This document shows, one piece after another, positions 26,816 to 35,749 of a DNA stretch of 64,000 bases (position 1 is the first letter of the stretch; each line of letters opens with the position of its first letter). The DNA is from Myxococcaceae bacterium JPH2 (GTDB lineage Bacteria; Myxococcota; Myxococcia; Myxococcales; Myxococcaceae): assembly GCA_016458225.1 (NCBI GenBank), contig JAEMGR010000009.1, forward strand, positions 124,001 to 188,000. Direction: 5' to 3'. Made by a program: the position numbers and the translations under genes. The notes under the pieces were generated by a model that saw only the letters and a list, made by a program, of their open reading frames with translations, did not search any database and was not told the DNA's origin.

Positions 26816-27679
26816 TCAGGCGGGCTCCGGGCGGCTGGCCAGCAACATCGGCGGCCCGGGGCTCGTCATCCGAGTTGGAGGCGTCAGCAACATCCGCGCG
26901 CGCACGCCCCGCAGCGCCAGGCGCCCCACGCCGCGCTGAAGCCAACGCGGCAGCCGAGGCACGACTCGCATCACCCACCGATGCCCTGCGCCCGGATAGA
27001 CGAGGGCCGCGCCCCGCTCGAAGCCCGCGAGCGCCTCACGCGCGCCGCGCCGCGCGGAGAGATGAAAGAGCGGCGTGCACTCGTCCGGCAGCGGCGGCTC
27101 CCAGTCCAGCGGCCCGGGCGCTACCTGGGTGACGGTGACGCCCGTGCCTTCCAACTCCAGGCGAAGCGCCTCGGTGAAGCCATCCACGAAGCGCTGGGTG
27201 CCCGCGAAGACCGAGGCCCCTGGCAGCAACAGGTGACTCGCGCCCGAGCCCACGTTGAGGATGCCCCCGCGTCCGCGCGCGACCATGCCCGGCACCAGCC
27301 GATGCGCGATCAGCGCCGGCACCACGATGTTGGAGCGCAACGTCTGGCGCAGCCGCTCCCACTGCTCCTGCGCGAAGAGTCCGGGGGCGCCCATGTCGGC
27401 GATGTTGATCAGCACATCCACCCGAACGATGCGCTGCTCCAGGTAACCCAGGAGCGCATCCACGTCCGCCGCATCGCAGAAGTTGCAGGTGCGCAGCAGT
27501 ACGCCGAGCGTGGGGTTGGCGGCCCGAAGCTCGGTGCGCAGCGGCTCCAAGCGTGAAATCCTCGAGGCCACCAACACCAGGGTGCGAACCCGTCGAGCCA
27601 GCAGCCGTGCGAGCTCCGGCCCCAGGCCGTCGGCGGCGCCGACAATGAGCACGGTACTGTTGTCGATGGGGGGACGCAT
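26816..27679 (-). CDS. Short-chain dehydrogenase/reductase-like protein lacking the YxxxK pair
   Basis: A 287-residue classical-SDR-sized protein. The cofactor loop is kept (VGAADGLGPELA, GxxxGxG), as are the NNAG-like position (NIADMG) and the serine strand (LNVGSGAS). At the active site, where YxxxK is expected just before the helix, the sequence is VFAGTQRFVDG: Phe for Tyr and Gln for Lys. The downstream helix and GPLDW-type segment align normally, so this is not a simple shift. Oxidoreductase activity is therefore doubtful. The start ATG (27679) is chosen because the Rossmann strand begins 9 residues later. Confidence 0.85.
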   Translation of the reverse strand: MRPPIDNSTVLIVGAADGLGPELARLLARRVRTLVLVASRISRLEPLRTELRAANPTLGVLLRTCNFCDAADVDALLGYLEQRIVRVDVLINIADMGAPGLFAQEQWERLRQTLRSNIVVPALIAHRLVPGMVARGRGGILNVGSGASHLLLPGASVFAGTQRFVDGFTEALRLELEGTGVTVTQVAPGPLDWEPPLPDECTPLFHLSARRGAREALAGFERGAALVYPGAGHRWVMRVVPRLPRWLQRGVGRLALRGVRARMLLTPPTRMTSPGPPMLLASRPEPA

Positions 27680-27817
27680 GAGGCGCTGTCTCGACCACAA
27701 ACCTGCCCATGCCGCGCGAGCGCCGCGCCCCACAACCACGGCCCTCGGACGCCTGGGCGCTGCCCGGACACGCGGGCCAGCGGACGACGCCGCGCTCCCC
27801 TCACCTGGAGGCCTGTC

Positions 27818-28279
27818 ATGACCGCACCCTCTCACATCCTCGTGCCCGTGGACCTGACGGAGGGCTCGGCGGCAGTGGTGGACTACGCCCTCCAGATTGC
27901 ACGGCCCTTCGGCGCCTCGGTGGACATCGTCCACGCGTGGGAGCCGCCGCAGTACGTGGCGCCGGATCTCCTGGTGGCGTCACCGGGCTGGAGCTCCCAG
28001 ACGCTGGAGACCGTGGCCGTGGACACGGCGAAGCAGGACCTCGACACGCTCGTGAAGGACCTTGAGCACCCGGAGGTCTCCGTCCAACATCGCGTGCTGG
28101 TGGGTGAACCCGGCGCGACCATCCTGGATGAGATTCAACGGGGGAAGTTCGACCTCGTCGTCATGGGCACGCATGGGCGGCGCGGCCTGTCGCGACTGCT
28201 CCTGGGCAGCGTGGCGCAGAAGGTCGTGTCGCGCGCCACGAGCCCCGTTCTGACGCTGCACCTGCAACCCGCGCAGTAG
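27818..28279 (+). CDS. Universal stress protein (UspA family)
   Basis: A single-domain Usp of 153 residues. It starts with HILVPVDLTEGS and carries the ATP-binding signature G-x2-G-x9-GS in MGTHGRRGLSRLLLGSVA near residue 110-130, so it belongs to the nucleotide-binding branch. The family dimerises and supports stress survival; the exact trigger is not visible. The gene is alone on its strand between a divergent SDR-like gene and a convergent membrane-protein gene 6 bp downstream. Confidence 0.95.
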   Translation: MTAPSHILVPVDLTEGSAAVVDYALQIARPFGASVDIVHAWEPPQYVAPDLLVASPGWSSQTLETVAVDTAKQDLDTLVKDLEHPEVSVQHRVLVGEPGATILDEIQRGKFDLVVMGTHGRRGLSRLLLGSVAQKVVSRATSPVLTLHLQPAQ

Positions 28280-28285
28280 GCGTGC

Positions 28286-29236
28286 TCAGCGCCCAGCCGC
28301 GGGCACGGCGCGCGCGATCCGCCGAGCCGCCAGCACCGTGGGCACGGCCAGCACGAGCATGGCCGCGACGAGGAGTCCTGCGCCAAACAGCTCGGTCGCA
28401 TCCGCGCCCGGCACGCCCAGCCACATCGCCATGGCCGCCGAGGCCACCACGCCCGCGAGCACGCTGGAGGCCCGGTTCACCGGCACGGAGAAGGAGTTCT
28501 CGCGACCATCCAGCAGGATGAGTCCGCCGAAGATGCCCGTGCCCTGGGACAGCACGCCCACCGCCACCTCGGCCAGCATGTGCCCTCGCGCGAAGAACTC
28601 GGTGAAGCCCGCGCGGATGTCTCCGAGGACGCCATCGCCGCCCACCAGCGCCAACGTGCTCAACACGAGCACCAGCGCGGGAGTCGCCACCATCTGCTCC
28701 TCCACGAAGTAGCGCCGCGCCACCGCGGGATCGCCAGACTTCGCCAGGTGGCTCATGGCGAACAAGCGAATGAAGTACGCCAGGAGATAGACCGAGATGT
28801 CGAACACGGCCACGGCCGTGAGCTCCAGGCTCACCCCAGGCCCCGTCGCCGCCGCGAGCGCGCCCAGGCTCAGCGCCAGCGCCACCCACGAGGGCCACCG
28901 GACCTTGCGCCCAATCCACAGGTCCACCAGCGGCGCGAGCGCCAGCACACCGCCGCGCATCAGCAGCATCATGAAGACGATGGACGCGCCCGGCAGCGTG
29001 TACGCGAGCGTCGTCGTCCCGATGATGGCCGCCGAGCACAGGCCCGACACGAACGTCCACCGCCCCGGCACGGGGACGCTCCGACCGAGCACCACGCGAT
29101 GGCCGGCGTCCTTCCACCAGCCCTTCCACGTGAGGAAGATGAACATCCCCACCAGGGACGCGGAGGCGCTCGCCGGCAGCAACGAGAAGCCGGAGATGCC
29201 ATGCGACATCCCGCCCAGCATCCCGCTCGACAGCAT
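28286..29236 (-). CDS. Multi-pass membrane protein; true start probably upstream and non-canonical
   Basis: From the first ATG, 316 residues with about nine hydrophobic helices; no family recognised. The same frame is open for about 70 codons before this ATG (to a stop near 29446), and its last 22 or so codons encode what looks like a genuine first helix, WLYALGYFAAYAPYSALTK, running into MLSSGMLGGM. Yet that stretch contains no ATG, GTG or TTG in frame. Either a rare start codon (ATC, ATT or CTG) is used, a frameshift has cut off the beginning, or the protein has lost its first helix. The coordinates given are therefore a minimum. Confidence 0.7.
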   Translation of the reverse strand: MLSSGMLGGMSHGISGFSLLPASASASLVGMFIFLTWKGWWKDAGHRVVLGRSVPVPGRWTFVSGLCSAAIIGTTTLAYTLPGASIVFMMLLMRGGVLALAPLVDLWIGRKVRWPSWVALALSLGALAAATGPGVSLELTAVAVFDISVYLLAYFIRLFAMSHLAKSGDPAVARRYFVEEQMVATPALVLVLSTLALVGGDGVLGDIRAGFTEFFARGHMLAEVAVGVLSQGTGIFGGLILLDGRENSFSVPVNRASSVLAGVVASAAMAMWLGVPGADATELFGAGLLVAAMLVLAVPTVLAARRIARAVPAAGR

Positions 29237-29402
29237 CTTCGTCAGCGCGCTGTAGGGCGCATAGGCCGCGAAGTAGCCCAGCGCGTACAGCCAGATGGAG
29301 AGGTCGGAGTGGGAAGCGTCGTGCGACGATGTCGTGGTGATGGCGGGCCTCGGGAATGCGATGCCCCCATTGTGCAGCAGCGACGGGCGCGGCGCTCGCC
29401 TC

Positions 29403-30083
29403 TCAGGGCTCCGACCACTGCCGCAGGAGGTTGTGGTACACGCCCGTCAGCATCACCAGCGCCGGACTCTTCGGCACCTCCTTGTTGAGCTGGATGATGG
29501 AGGTATCCAGGTCGAAGAGCAGCGCGCGCTGCGAGACATCTCGCACCATGCTCTGGACCCAGAAGAACGACGCCAGGCGCACACCGCGGGTGACCGGCGT
29601 GACGTGATGCAGGCTGCTGGACGGGTAGATGATGAGGTCGCCTGCCGGCAGCTTCACGGAGTGGTCGCCGTAGGTGTCCTCGACCACCAGCTCGCCGCCG
29701 TCATACGACTCCGGCTCCGAGAGAAAGAGCGTGGCGGACACGTCCGTGCGCACGCGATGCGGCGTGCCCGGCACGGGGCGGATGGCGTTGTCCACGTGCG
29801 AGCCAAAGGTCATCCCTGGCCCGTAGCGGTTGAACAGCGGAGGGAAGACTCGCTGCGGCAGCACCGCCGAGATGAACAGCGGGCTGCGCTCGAGGCCCGC
29901 GAGCACCAGGTCGCCCAGCTCGCGCGCCTCACGGCTCCCCTCGGGGAGTTGCTCGTTGCGCTTCACCTGGGCGGACTGGTGGCCCGCGGTGCTGCGGCCA
30001 TCCTCCCAGGTCGCCGCGTCGAACACGGCGCGACAGCGGGCCACCTGCTCGGCGGTGAGGACCTGGGGGATGTGCAGCATCAT
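29403..30083 (-). CDS. piuC: PKHD-type Fe(II)/2-oxoglutarate hydroxylase PiuC/YbiX
   Basis: A 226-residue dioxygenase, near-identical in length to E. coli YbiX (225). Start MMLHIPQVL matches MMYHIPGVL of the family, which decides between the two adjacent ATGs. The iron site is H-x-D...H: GSHVDNA and SSLHHVTPV, with the 2-oxoglutarate arginine in [10 protein letters not shown]. The [13 protein letters not shown] and [15 protein letters not shown] segments are diagnostic. It lies 28 bp after the TonB-dependent receptor gene, as in the fiu-ybiX and piuA-piuC pairs of proteobacteria, and is linked there to catecholate siderophore use. Confidence 0.95.
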   Translation of the reverse strand: MMLHIPQVLTAEQVARCRAVFDAATWEDGRSTAGHQSAQVKRNEQLPEGSREARELGDLVLAGLERSPLFISAVLPQRVFPPLFNRYGPGMTFGSHVDNAIRPVPGTPHRVRTDVSATLFLSEPESYDGGELVVEDTYGDHSVKLPAGDLIIYPSSSLHHVTPVTRGVRLASFFWVQSMVRDVSQRALLFDLDTSIIQLNKEVPKSPALVMLTGVYHNLLRQWSEP

Positions 30084-30111
30084 GGAGGTGTCTCCTGGCG
30101 AGCGAGCGCGC

Positions 30112-32376
30112 CTAGAACCGGACCCGACCGGACAAGAGCGCCGAGCGACCCTTCGCCGGCACGGCCTGCCCGGCATAGTACTGCTCGTAATAGAGCGCGT
30201 CGGTGAGGTTGTTCACGTTGAGCTGGATGTCGTACCGGCTGACCGCGTAGCTGGCGAACGCGTCGAAGCGCCAGTAGTTGGGCACCTTGTTGAGCACGTC
30301 GGTGTCCTTGGCCGGGTTGTTCACCGTCGCCACGTCCTGGTAGACGGCGCCGCCGCCCACGGTGAGCGCGTCGGTGATGCCGTACGTCGTCCAGAGCGAG
30401 CCGCTGTGCTTCGGCGTGCTCGGCATGCGCTGGCCCACGATGAACGCGTTGGTGTGCTTGAGTATCTCCGAGTCCAGGAACGTGTAGTTGAGGAACACGT
30501 TCCAGCGGCGCAGCGGCGTGCCGGCGAGGCCCACGTTGATGCCCTGCGAGCGCTGCTCACCATCCAGCACCGTGGGGGGACCCGCAGGATCCGCGTTCGC
30601 CACGCGCGCGTTCTTCTTGTCGATGCGGAAGGCCGCCGCGTTCACGCTCAGACGCTCCGAGATGACGTCCGCCTTCGCGCCCACCTCGACCGTCTCGTTC
30701 TTCTCCGGGTCCAACGTGTCCTGGCCCGTGCTGATGGTGCCCACCTCGGCCGACGGGTTGGAGGACGTGCCGTACATCGCGTAGACGCTGGTGGCCTCCA
30801 TCGGGTGCACGACCACGCCCGCGCGCCAGTTGAGGTACTTGTTCTTGTTCTCCAGGCGCGTGGTGACGTTCGTCGCGTTCACCGTCGCGTAGTCGGTGCG
30901 GAAGATGTCGTAGCGCAGCGAGCCCAGCAGCTCCACGTACTTGCCGATGGCGATCTGATCCGCCGCGTACGCCGCCACGGACCACTGCGTCGTCCCGCTC
31001 GACGAGCCGAACGTCCGGTCCACCGCGGACAGGTCCGGCTTGGGCTCCGGGTCGTACAGGTCCGCGGGGATGTTGGGCCCCGTGGGCAGCCCCACCGCGC
31101 GCAGGTTGTAGCGGCGCTGCTCACGCCACTCGCGCGAGTACTCCAGGCCCACGTTGGCCGCGTGCTTCAGGATGCCCGTCTGGAACACGCCCCGCAGATC
31201 GAGCTGCTCCGCCAGGTACATGTTGTCCGTCGCCGTCTCGTACCGCTCGCGGCCAATGGTCGTCGGATCCACGGCCGGCGTGAGCCCGCGCGGAGACGTG
31301 GGCCGCGAGAAGCGATCCACGCCGCCCAGGCGCACCGTGTTGGTGAGCTGCGTGCCACCGCCCAGGTCCACGAGCAGCCGGCCCGTCCCGATGTGGACGT
31401 TGACCTTCTCCGTGTCCGAGCCCTCCACGCCGTAGAACGCGTCGCGGCGCACGTCGAGGCTCGTGGAGACGGGATACCCCTGGTAGTACGGGTGGCCGTA
31501 GTCCGGGACGCTGTCCTCGCGCTGGTAGAAGTAGTCCAGGTCCAGCGTGACGTGCTTGCCGAGCGCCAGCCGCGCCGAGGGCGCGATGCCCGCGCGGTTC
31601 TCCTGGGCGATGTCGCGGCTCGCCACATCCGAGAGCTGCCCCATCGCGCTGATGCGCATCTGGAACGACTCGGAGATGACCTCGTTGAGATCGGCCTCGA
31701 AGCGGCCAGACGGCGACGTGCCCGCGGTGAGCCGCAGGTCCTGGAAGGACGTCTTCTTGGGCTTCTTCGTCACCATGTTGATGGCGCCGCCCGTGGAGCC
31801 GCGACCGAACAGCACCGACGACGGACCGAAGTAGACCTCCACGCCCTCCACGTTGAACGTGTCGCGCGTGAACCAGCCCAGGTCGCGCACGCCGTCGCGC
31901 ATCACGTCCGTCTGCGCGGAGAAGCCGCGCAGGTTGAACGTGTCACCCTGACGGCCCCCCTCGCCCGCGGCCACGGTGATGCCAGACACGTTGCGCAGCG
32001 CATCGCGCAGCGTCGTCGCCTGTTGCTCCTCCATCACCTTCTCGGGGACCACGACCACGGTCTGCGGCGTATCCACCAGCGGGCGCGGCAGCTTCGTCAG
32101 GCGGCTCTCCTCGGTGTGGTAGCCCTGCTCGGCCTCGGCCTCCACCTGCACGGTGGGCAGCACGTACTGCTCCTCGGTCGCCTCGGTCTTCGGAGCCTCC
32201 TGTGCCGCCGCGCCGCTCGCCGCCAGCGCGGACGCCAACCCCACCGCCGCCGGGCCCCACGGCCTCAGCGCGGCCCGCAGGCCTCCCGTGTTTCCCTGTG
32301 CGGAGCGGATCCCAGACCTATCGAGCTTCGATGCAGACACGTGCACTCCCTCTGGCGCGCCGCGAACCGGGCGCAT
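30112..32376 (-). CDS. Fiu-like TonB-dependent catecholate siderophore receptor
   Basis: A 754-residue outer-membrane receptor. A signal peptide region ([10 protein letters not shown]) is followed by the TonB box zone, a plug ([56 protein letters not shown]) and a 22-strand barrel ending in the classic aromatic terminus (GRVRF). The plug wording follows the Fiu/FhuE branch. The ATG at 32376 was chosen because a longer version (to 32418) would translate through a Fur box. The downstream gene is piuC; both probably form one Fur-repressed transcript. Confidence 0.93.
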   Translation of the reverse strand: MRPVRGAPEGVHVSASKLDRSGIRSAQGNTGGLRAALRPWGPAAVGLASALAASGAAAQEAPKTEATEEQYVLPTVQVEAEAEQGYHTEESRLTKLPRPLVDTPQTVVVVPEKVMEEQQATTLRDALRNVSGITVAAGEGGRQGDTFNLRGFSAQTDVMRDGVRDLGWFTRDTFNVEGVEVYFGPSSVLFGRGSTGGAINMVTKKPKKTSFQDLRLTAGTSPSGRFEADLNEVISESFQMRISAMGQLSDVASRDIAQENRAGIAPSARLALGKHVTLDLDYFYQREDSVPDYGHPYYQGYPVSTSLDVRRDAFYGVEGSDTEKVNVHIGTGRLLVDLGGGTQLTNTVRLGGVDRFSRPTSPRGLTPAVDPTTIGRERYETATDNMYLAEQLDLRGVFQTGILKHAANVGLEYSREWREQRRYNLRAVGLPTGPNIPADLYDPEPKPDLSAVDRTFGSSSGTTQWSVAAYAADQIAIGKYVELLGSLRYDIFRTDYATVNATNVTTRLENKNKYLNWRAGVVVHPMEATSVYAMYGTSSNPSAEVGTISTGQDTLDPEKNETVEVGAKADVISERLSVNAAAFRIDKKNARVANADPAGPPTVLDGEQRSQGINVGLAGTPLRRWNVFLNYTFLDSEILKHTNAFIVGQRMPSTPKHSGSLWTTYGITDALTVGGGAVYQDVATVNNPAKDTDVLNKVPNYWRFDAFASYAVSRYDIQLNVNNLTDALYYEQYYAGQAVPAKGRSALLSGRVRF

Positions 32377-32397
32377 CGCGCAGTGAATCTTGATTTG

Positions 32398-32418
32398 GAG
32401 AATGATTCTCAACTTCAA
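32398..32418 (-). promoter_or_regulatory. Fur box and -35-like element before the siderophore receptor gene
   Basis: A perfect 6-1-6 palindrome GAGAATGATTCTC (32398-32410), the classic Fur operator layout, lies 22 bp upstream of the receptor start. On the minus strand a -35-like TTGAAG (32413-32418) precedes it and a poor -10 candidate follows after about 17 bp, so Fur would sit inside the promoter and repress when iron is plentiful. Confidence 0.85.
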
Positions 32419-32473
32419 ATGAAAGACAGACGTTCACCGATGACTTCGCGCGCGGGACACTCAGGCCTCGGCG

Positions 32474-33766
32474 TCAGGCTGATTCGGAGCGAGGCGTGGC
32501 GGACTCGGGCGACAGCGGCGCGGAGGCCACCTCGGTCGAGGCGGGGGCACGGCGGCGCTTGGGGAAGAAGCGGCGCCACGCCAGCGCGTAGCCGGTCCAC
32601 ACGAGGAAGAGCGTGCCGAACGAGGCGATGGCCGCGATGAGCTGTCCCATCCAGCCCAGCGCCTCACCGGTGTGAAGGAAGCGCAACCACGTGCGCACGC
32701 GACGACCGGCGCTCGCATCCGCGAAGGTGTCGCGTCGCAGCGACTGCGCGGTGAAGGGATCCACCGCGACCTGCACGGAGGCGAACGGCGGCCACGCACC
32801 GTGCGCCTTGATGTTGAAGTTCGTCGCGGATGGGCCGCGCTTGTCGGCATCACCGCGAGGAGCCGCGCCCGGACCACCCTTGCCCGCCTCAGGTCGCGGC
32901 GCACCGCCCTGTCCACCGGGTCCGCCCATGCGCAGCGTGGCGCTCTCCCATCCGGAGACTTGAGCCATCGCCGCCGCGAACTGCGCATCCAGCTCACGCG
33001 GCTGCGCTCCCGGAGGCGGAGCAGGCACCTTGACTGGAGGTGCCGAGGCCGGCCCCTGCGCGGTGGGCGGCGCCTCACCCGCGGCCTTGTACACGAGATC
33101 CGAGGCCCACTTGTACGAGATGACCATGCCGGACGCCGTGAGGACGATCAGCACGGGCAAGGTCCAGAACCCGATGACGTTGTGCCAGTTGAAGTCGCGC
33201 GCCTTGCCGCGCAGTCCCCCGCGGAACCAGAGCGTCGGACGAATGGCGCGCATGTTCCACTTGCGCGGCCACCACAGGTAGAGCCCGGTGATGGCCATGA
33301 GCAGGAACGCGGCGTTGCAGATGCCCGTGGCGCCCTTGCCCAGGGCTCGCTGCTCACCTTCCGTGCCGAGCCAGCGGTGCCAGTCCTCCATCGTGTGGAA
33401 GAACGCGCGCCAGCCCGCGGCGCCCTGCTCCCGCACCTCGCCCGTGTAGGGGTTGACGTAGACGCCACCCGAGCGACCGGTGCTCACGAGCACCACGGAG
33501 TCCGGCGCGGAGTAGACCGTGATGCCGGAGACCTGCGCCTCGGGCCGTGCTTCGCGCACGCGCGCCACCATCGCATCGACGGAGAGGCGCGAGGCGTCCG
33601 CACCAGGCACCTGCACGTGGCGCGCGTCGCGGTCGGCCCAGTCGACCACCTGGGACTCGAACGCCAGCGCCACACCCGTGAAGGCCATGATGGCGACGAC
33701 GAGACCGGCGACGACGCCAGCCACGAGGTGGACCCAGAAGAGGACGGAGCGAAGACGGCTGAACAT
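32474..33766 (-). CDS. PepSY-domain iron-regulated inner-membrane protein
   Basis: A 430-residue PepSY-associated TM protein. The N-terminal helix (LFWVHLVAGVVAGLVVAIMA) with its conserved His, the middle helix pair around FNWHNVIGFWTLPVLI, and the C-terminal RFLHTGEALGWMGQL segment match the PiuB/iron-regulated membrane-protein family; relatives are proposed to act in periplasmic siderophore iron reduction. A Gly/Pro/Ala-rich loop (about 290-345) separates the halves. Start is the ATG at 33766. It follows tonB by 59 bp on the same strand, so both are probably transcribed from the Fur-controlled promoter at 34.75 kb. Confidence 0.92.
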   Translation of the reverse strand: MFSRLRSVLFWVHLVAGVVAGLVVAIMAFTGVALAFESQVVDWADRDARHVQVPGADASRLSVDAMVARVREARPEAQVSGITVYSAPDSVVLVSTGRSGGVYVNPYTGEVREQGAAGWRAFFHTMEDWHRWLGTEGEQRALGKGATGICNAAFLLMAITGLYLWWPRKWNMRAIRPTLWFRGGLRGKARDFNWHNVIGFWTLPVLIVLTASGMVISYKWASDLVYKAAGEAPPTAQGPASAPPVKVPAPPPGAQPRELDAQFAAAMAQVSGWESATLRMGGPGGQGGAPRPEAGKGGPGAAPRGDADKRGPSATNFNIKAHGAWPPFASVQVAVDPFTAQSLRRDTFADASAGRRVRTWLRFLHTGEALGWMGQLIAAIASFGTLFLVWTGYALAWRRFFPKRRRAPASTEVASAPLSPESATPRSESA

Positions 33767-33825
33767 GGAAGTCTCTCGCGCGCGGGCACGCGCCAACGGG
33801 AGGTGGGCGGCCAGCGCCCACCCAT

Positions 33826-34734
33826 TCACTTCAGGGTGAAATTCATCGGGATGTCGACGATGACGCGAACCGGACGGCCCTCGCGTCCAAGCGCCGGAGA
33901 GAAGCGCCACTGCGAGACAGCGGCCACCGCGGCCTCGTCCAGCCCGGCCACCGAGCGCATCACGCGCGTGTGCTCCGGCTCGACCTTCCCATCCGTTCCG
34001 ATGATGACGCGCACGAGCACCAGCCCGGTGACGCGCTCTTCCTTCGCGCGACGCGGATACTGCGGAGCCACCTGCGTCAGCACCACGGGCGGACGCGACA
34101 CCTGCTTGAGCGTGAGGGCATCCCCACCCACAGCCCCCAGCGCGCCACCCTCGCGGCCCTCGACCGCGCCACCCACCACGCCCCCGACCACACCGCCCAC
34201 GACTCCCGCCACGGCCCCCGTGCTCGCGGAGGTGTCCGCCGTGGCAGCCACCGGCGCTGACTCCGGCTCGGGCTCCGGCGCGCTGTCCACTGGCGTCGGC
34301 TCCACCTTCTCCACCGGAGCCTCCACCGGCGTCGGCGTCGGCGCCTTCAGCCGAGGCGTCTGCACCGGGGCCTTGCGCTGCACCTGAGTCACCGGCGCGC
34401 TCCGAGCCTCGGTCGGCACACCCGCGGCGGCACGAGGCGGCGCCGCGTACGCCAGCAACACCAGCTCCGGCTCAGGCTCCGCGACCGGAAGCACGCGAGG
34501 GTTCGCGCCCGCGCTGGCAATCCCTCCCGCCAAGAGCCCGACATGCACGATGCCGGCGATCAGACACGCGCGGCTCCACCGGCCCCGCCCCTGCTCTCCC
34601 GGCGCGGGTGCTCCCATCCGAAACAGCCCAGGCGGCGGCTCCACGCGCTGCCGCACCGCGTCCACGGTCCGCGGCTCGACGCCGACCGGGCCACCCACCA
34701 CCAAGGCATCCTCGAAATTGAGAACAGTTCTCAT
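33826..34734 (-). CDS. tonB: Energy transducer TonB
   Basis: A TonB protein of about 302 residues: a basic N-terminal cytoplasmic part, one membrane helix (about 56-74, ACLIAGIVHVGLLAGGIA), a Pro/Glu/Val-rich periplasmic spacer with PxP repeats, a Gly/Val repeat (VAGVVGGVVGGVVGG) and the C-terminal TonB fold (PQYPRRAKEERVTGLVLVRV, ending VDIPMNFTLK). It supplies proton-motive energy to the adjacent receptor. The start is uncertain: GTG 34740, ATG 34734 and, with a better ribosome site (gagga), TTG/GTG at 34704/34701 are possible. The Fur palindrome covers the first codons of the longer versions, which favours the downstream start. Confidence 0.9.
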   Translation of the reverse strand: MRTVLNFEDALVVGGPVGVEPRTVDAVRQRVEPPPGLFRMGAPAPGEQGRGRWSRACLIAGIVHVGLLAGGIASAGANPRVLPVAEPEPELVLLAYAAPPRAAAGVPTEARSAPVTQVQRKAPVQTPRLKAPTPTPVEAPVEKVEPTPVDSAPEPEPESAPVAATADTSASTGAVAGVVGGVVGGVVGGAVEGREGGALGAVGGDALTLKQVSRPPVVLTQVAPQYPRRAKEERVTGLVLVRVIIGTDGKVEPEHTRVMRSVAGLDEAAVAAVSQWRFSPALGREGRPVRVIVDIPMNFTLK

Positions 34735-34777
34735 TTTCACTGCTGCCAGAGATACATGCTGTCGGCCGGAGCGTCAA
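34720..34777 (-). promoter_or_regulatory. tonB promoter with Fur box
   Basis: Read on the minus strand: -35 TTGACG (34772-34777), a 17-bp spacer, -10 TATCTC (34749-34754), then a perfect 6-1-6 palindrome GAGAACTGTTCTC (34720-34732) at roughly +10 to +22. The spacing is ideal for a housekeeping promoter, and the palindrome has the same build as the one before the receptor gene, so both units should respond to Fur together. Confidence 0.8.
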
Positions 34778-34969
34778 TCCGCTCGAACATGACTCAAGCG
34801 CCAAATTTCAGGCCAAAGCGGAACTCCCGGGTGCCAAGGGCCAGGATTCGCGGGCCACCCCGTCACGGAGGCCCGAACGAACCGGGACAAAGTGACCCGG
34901 GACATCACGGCCCTCAAGGGAGGACTGGCGCCCCACGGGCTGGCCCGAGCCTTGCGATGGCCCTTGGCC

Positions 34970-35557
34970 ATGACCGTGACCGATGCACCCGCGACCCCAG
35001 CGCCCAGCTTGAGGAAGGCACATCCCGCGCTCTTGGGTCCTATGACACGTGACGCACTGGAGGGCGTGGCCTGGGGCGCGGTGTGGAGCCTGTTGCCGCT
35101 GGGGGTGCTGATGATGCTGTTGCCCGCGGGCTGTCTGGGCTTCTTCATCCGCCTGCTCGTGCGCACCTCCTCACGGCGATACGGATTGATGGCCATGGTG
35201 GCCACCACCCTCGTCACGGCGGCGTTGGCGCCAGCGGTTCCGCTGACGCGAGGCATGGCCCGGCCGCTGCGCGCGCCGCTGTCTGAGCGGGTCCTGCCCT
35301 TGCCGATGCTGCTCGAGGAGCTGCGAGCCCAAGGACTGTCATCGTCTGCGAAGCTGCGGCGCGAGGCCCGCGACATCGCGGTGACCCTGCCCTCGCATCG
35401 CCCCACCTACGCGGAGCTGGATGCCGCGCTGCGAAGCCAGGCCGGGCTCAGGCTCGATGACTTCGCGAGTGAGCTGGAGGCGTCGCTGCTGTGGGGTGTA
35501 CGGCCCGAGCGCTTCACCATCGTGGAGCACGCGGCTTCACGCGCGCGTCGTCATTGA
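34970..35557 (+). CDS. Membrane-anchored protein of unknown function
   Basis: A protein of about 195 residues with two hydrophobic helices (about 37-62 and 73-95) and a soluble C-terminal part with an alternating helix pattern (YAELDAALRSQAGLRLDDFAS). The frame opens earlier (34892), but ATG 34970 or ATG 35042, immediately before the helices, are better starts. No family recognised. It is divergent from tonB, about 230 bp away; that gap holds the tonB promoter and nothing else I can identify. Confidence 0.55.
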   Translation: MTVTDAPATPAPSLRKAHPALLGPMTRDALEGVAWGAVWSLLPLGVLMMLLPAGCLGFFIRLLVRTSSRRYGLMAMVATTLVTAALAPAVPLTRGMARPLRAPLSERVLPLPMLLEELRAQGLSSSAKLRREARDIAVTLPSHRPTYAELDAALRSQAGLRLDDFASELEASLLWGVRPERFTIVEHAASRARRH

Positions 35558-35591
35558 GGAGCCACCAGGCGGACCCGCGGCGACAAGGAAG

Positions 35592-35651
35592 GACCGCGCC
35601 TGGCCGCCTGCACGTGAAGCACGATTCGCCCATCTTCACGGGTGCGCGGTC
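35592..35651. repeat. Nested inverted repeat with potential RNA structure
   Basis: Outer arms GACCGCGC (35592-35599) and GCGCGGTC (35644-35651) enclose a second pair, GTGAAG and CTTCAC, flanked by CAC/GTG. The result is a two-step stem with a 14-base loop, in a 190-bp gap between two small plus-strand genes. It could be a transcription terminator without a U tract, or a leader structure for the gene at 35750. Confidence 0.4.
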
Positions 35652-35749
35652 CGCGGTCGTGGTGTACAGGAAGAAAGGGGCGGGACCGATGGCACGTGCC
35701 GTCCCCGGCGGGCGGCCAGCGGGGCGCCCTGTCGCCCGCTCCCAGTCCC

